Below, in pieces: positions 62,804 through 64,000 of a stretch of DNA of 64,000 nt. A model generated the notes under the pieces. The model made no database searches. It saw only the letters and a list, made by a program, of their open reading frames with translations, and was not told where the DNA came from. Origin of the DNA: an uncultured Lachnospiraceae bacterium (GTDB lineage: Bacteria > Bacillota > Clostridia > Lachnospirales > Lachnospiraceae); NCBI GenBank assembly GCA_947631955.1, contig CANRNJ010000011.1, positions 1 through 64,000 of the forward strand, read 5' to 3'. The translations under genes and the position numbers were made by a program. The first letter of the stretch is position 1. Each line of letters opens with the position of its first letter.

Positions 62804-64000
62804 AAATGTGAGATCCAGCCGCATTCTGGCGAAAGGTGTTACCGCCAGCAACGACACCTGGGTTACGGGAATCAACAACAACGACCTGCTGATCGGGCCA
62901 TCCGGCGGAGGCAAGACACGGGGTTATGTGATCCCCAACATCCTCCACGCCCAGGACAGCCTCATTGTCACGGATACGAAGGGAAATCTGTACCGGCTGT
63001 ACGGAGATTATCTGAAAGGACTGGGTTATACGGTGATGCACCTGGACTTCACCGATACGGCGGACACTCCCTGGGGTTACAATCCCCTGGACTATATCCG
63101 GGAATGGCGGGATCCGGAGGCGAACCGGGAGGGGGATCATTATAACGAACAGGACGTGAAAAAGGTGGCACGGGCCGTCTGCCCCTGCCAGAATCCCAAG
63201 GAACCCTATTGGGATCAGGCTGCGCAGATGTATCTGGAAGCCATCCTTCTCTTTGTCTTGAATGAACTTCCGGATGAGCAGCACGATCTGTGCGAAGCAT
63301 ACACCTTTCTGACGAAAATGGGTTCGGCTGATCTGGAGAACATGATCGAGGAATATCTGGCGGTTCATCCCCAGAGCGCCTTTGCGCGGAAGATGAAGAT
63401 GATCAGCCAGAACCAGAGAGCAGACAAGATGGATGCCAGCATCAAGGGAGTCCTGGCACAGCATCTGGATGTGGTGTCATACCCCGGAATGAGGCGGATG
63501 TTCCGTATGGAGCGGCAGACGGATCTGGGGGCCTTCCTTGAGGGAAAGACGGCACTGTTCCTTTCCGTCAGCGACTCCGACCGCAGCCAGGACGCCCTGG
63601 TAAATCTCTTTTACACCCAGGCGCTGCAGTACCTTATGACTGCGGCTGACCGGCAGCCGGACAGTCGTATGCCGGTCCCGGTGCGCTTCATCCTGGATGA
63701 TTTCAGCACCAACACCCTGATCCCGGACTTTGACAAGATCATCTCTGTCATCCGTTCCAGGGAGATCTATGTCAGCCTTGTTGTCCAGAGCTTTTCCCAG
63801 CTGGAAGGCCTCTACGGACAGGCCGGTGCCCAGACCATCGTCAACAACTGCGACACCTGCCTGTATCTGGGCGGAACGGATGTCCACACAGCCCGGTACT
63901 TTGCCGAAAAGCTGAACCGGCAGATCTCCACGGTGCTGGATCTTCCCCTGAACAGTATGTTTCTGTTCATTCGGGGCGAAAAACCCCGCCAGGTCCAGAA
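62796..64000 (+). CDS. VirD4/TraG-type conjugative coupling ATPase (3' truncated by window edge)
   Basis: The first 401 codons of a Type IV secretion coupling protein. Walker A GPSGGGKTRGYVIPN is near residue 34, SLIVTDTKGNLY next to it, a Walker B-like VRFILDDFSTNTLIPDF near 293, and VVQSFSQLEGLYG later. It brings the relaxase-DNA complex to the transfer channel. No N-terminal membrane helices are seen in the visible part, as in the Tn1549-like short forms. AAGGAGG precedes the start. It marks the rightmost DNA as an integrative conjugative element or a relative. Confidence 0.92.
   Translation, partial: MFENVRSSRILAKGVTASNDTWVTGINNNDLLIGPSGGGKTRGYVIPNILHAQDSLIVTDTKGNLYRLYGDYLKGLGYTVMHLDFTDTADTPWGYNPLDYIREWRDPEANREGDHYNEQDVKKVARAVCPCQNPKEPYWDQAAQMYLEAILLFVLNELPDEQHDLCEAYTFLTKMGSADLENMIEEYLAVHPQSAFARKMKMISQNQRADKMDASIKGVLAQHLDVVSYPGMRRMFRMERQTDLGAFLEGKTALFLSVSDSDRSQDALVNLFYTQALQYLMTAADRQPDSRMPVPVRFILDDFSTNTLIPDFDKIISVIRSREIYVSLVVQSFSQLEGLYGQAGAQTIVNNCDTCLYLGGTDVHTARYFAEKLNRQISTVLDLPLNSMFLFIRGEKPRQVQ

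Overview
The window is a chromosomal segment of a Gram-positive, low-to-medium GC Clostridia, most likely a gut Lachnospiraceae. The evidence is protein style and gene order (yicC-remA-gmk-rpoZ-rimO-pgsA-cinA-recA-recX-rny; gap-pgk-tpiA; CIRCE-groESL; secG-rnr-smpB-ssrA), a sporulation protein (SpoIIM), and a choloylglycine/bile salt hydrolase. No taxon can be proven from sequence reading alone.

Layout. (1) Positions 1-5,220 are AT-rich accessory DNA and look like a defence island. It holds the 3' end of a Type IIG-like restriction-modification gene, an oppositely oriented silent 3' cassette of the same kind, a serine DNA invertase, a YdbC/PC4-like protein, a HEPN (ApeA-like) protein and a Schlafen AlbA_2 protein. 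A 24-bp perfect inverted repeat lies exactly in the shared motif of the active and silent cassettes, which suggests an invertible specificity switch. (2) 5,369-10,846 holds mixed genes: DUF3592, a soluble PocR chemoreceptor, PadR-DUF2812 with clear operators, HIT, a nuclease remnant and RqcH. (3) 11,045-17,245 is a tightly packed housekeeping operon that includes an isolated trpD. (4) 17,288-31,961 has a low-complexity membrane protein, bile salt hydrolase, recA (with SOS boxes), recX, rny, an aminotransferase, Nudix, spoIIM, xerD, DAHP synthase, a flippase and mnmA. (5) 32,019-39,615 has Nudix, an Rpn-type nuclease, a flavin reductase, a PHP phosphatase and gap-pgk-(membrane ORF)-tpiA. (6) 39,799-49,212 has two cyclic-di-GMP-type proteins with degenerate GGDEF motifs (one fused to a C_GCAxxG_C_C redox-like domain and an intact EAL), groESL, a membrane-tethered ECF sigma factor with WG repeats, and a BspA-like lipoprotein. 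(7) 49,540-61,049 has rel, an MBL hydrolase, a TraX-like protein, a VWA / MoxR ATPase / leucine-rich repeat trio, secG, rnr, smpB and tmRNA. (8) From about 61,960 to the right edge a GC-richer conjugative element begins (ClpP-like protease and VirD4/TraG coupling protein) downstream of ssrA.

Two dispersed, structured, non-coding repeat families are visible. One (three copies, about 95 nt) ends directly at the start codons of a flavin reductase gene and smpB. The other (two full copies and one partial) follows terminators or ssrA. The observations most worth a second look are the invertible restriction specificity locus, the membrane-bound sigma/WG fusion, the redox-GGDEF-EAL fusion, and the leader repeat family with pseudoknot-like complementarity.
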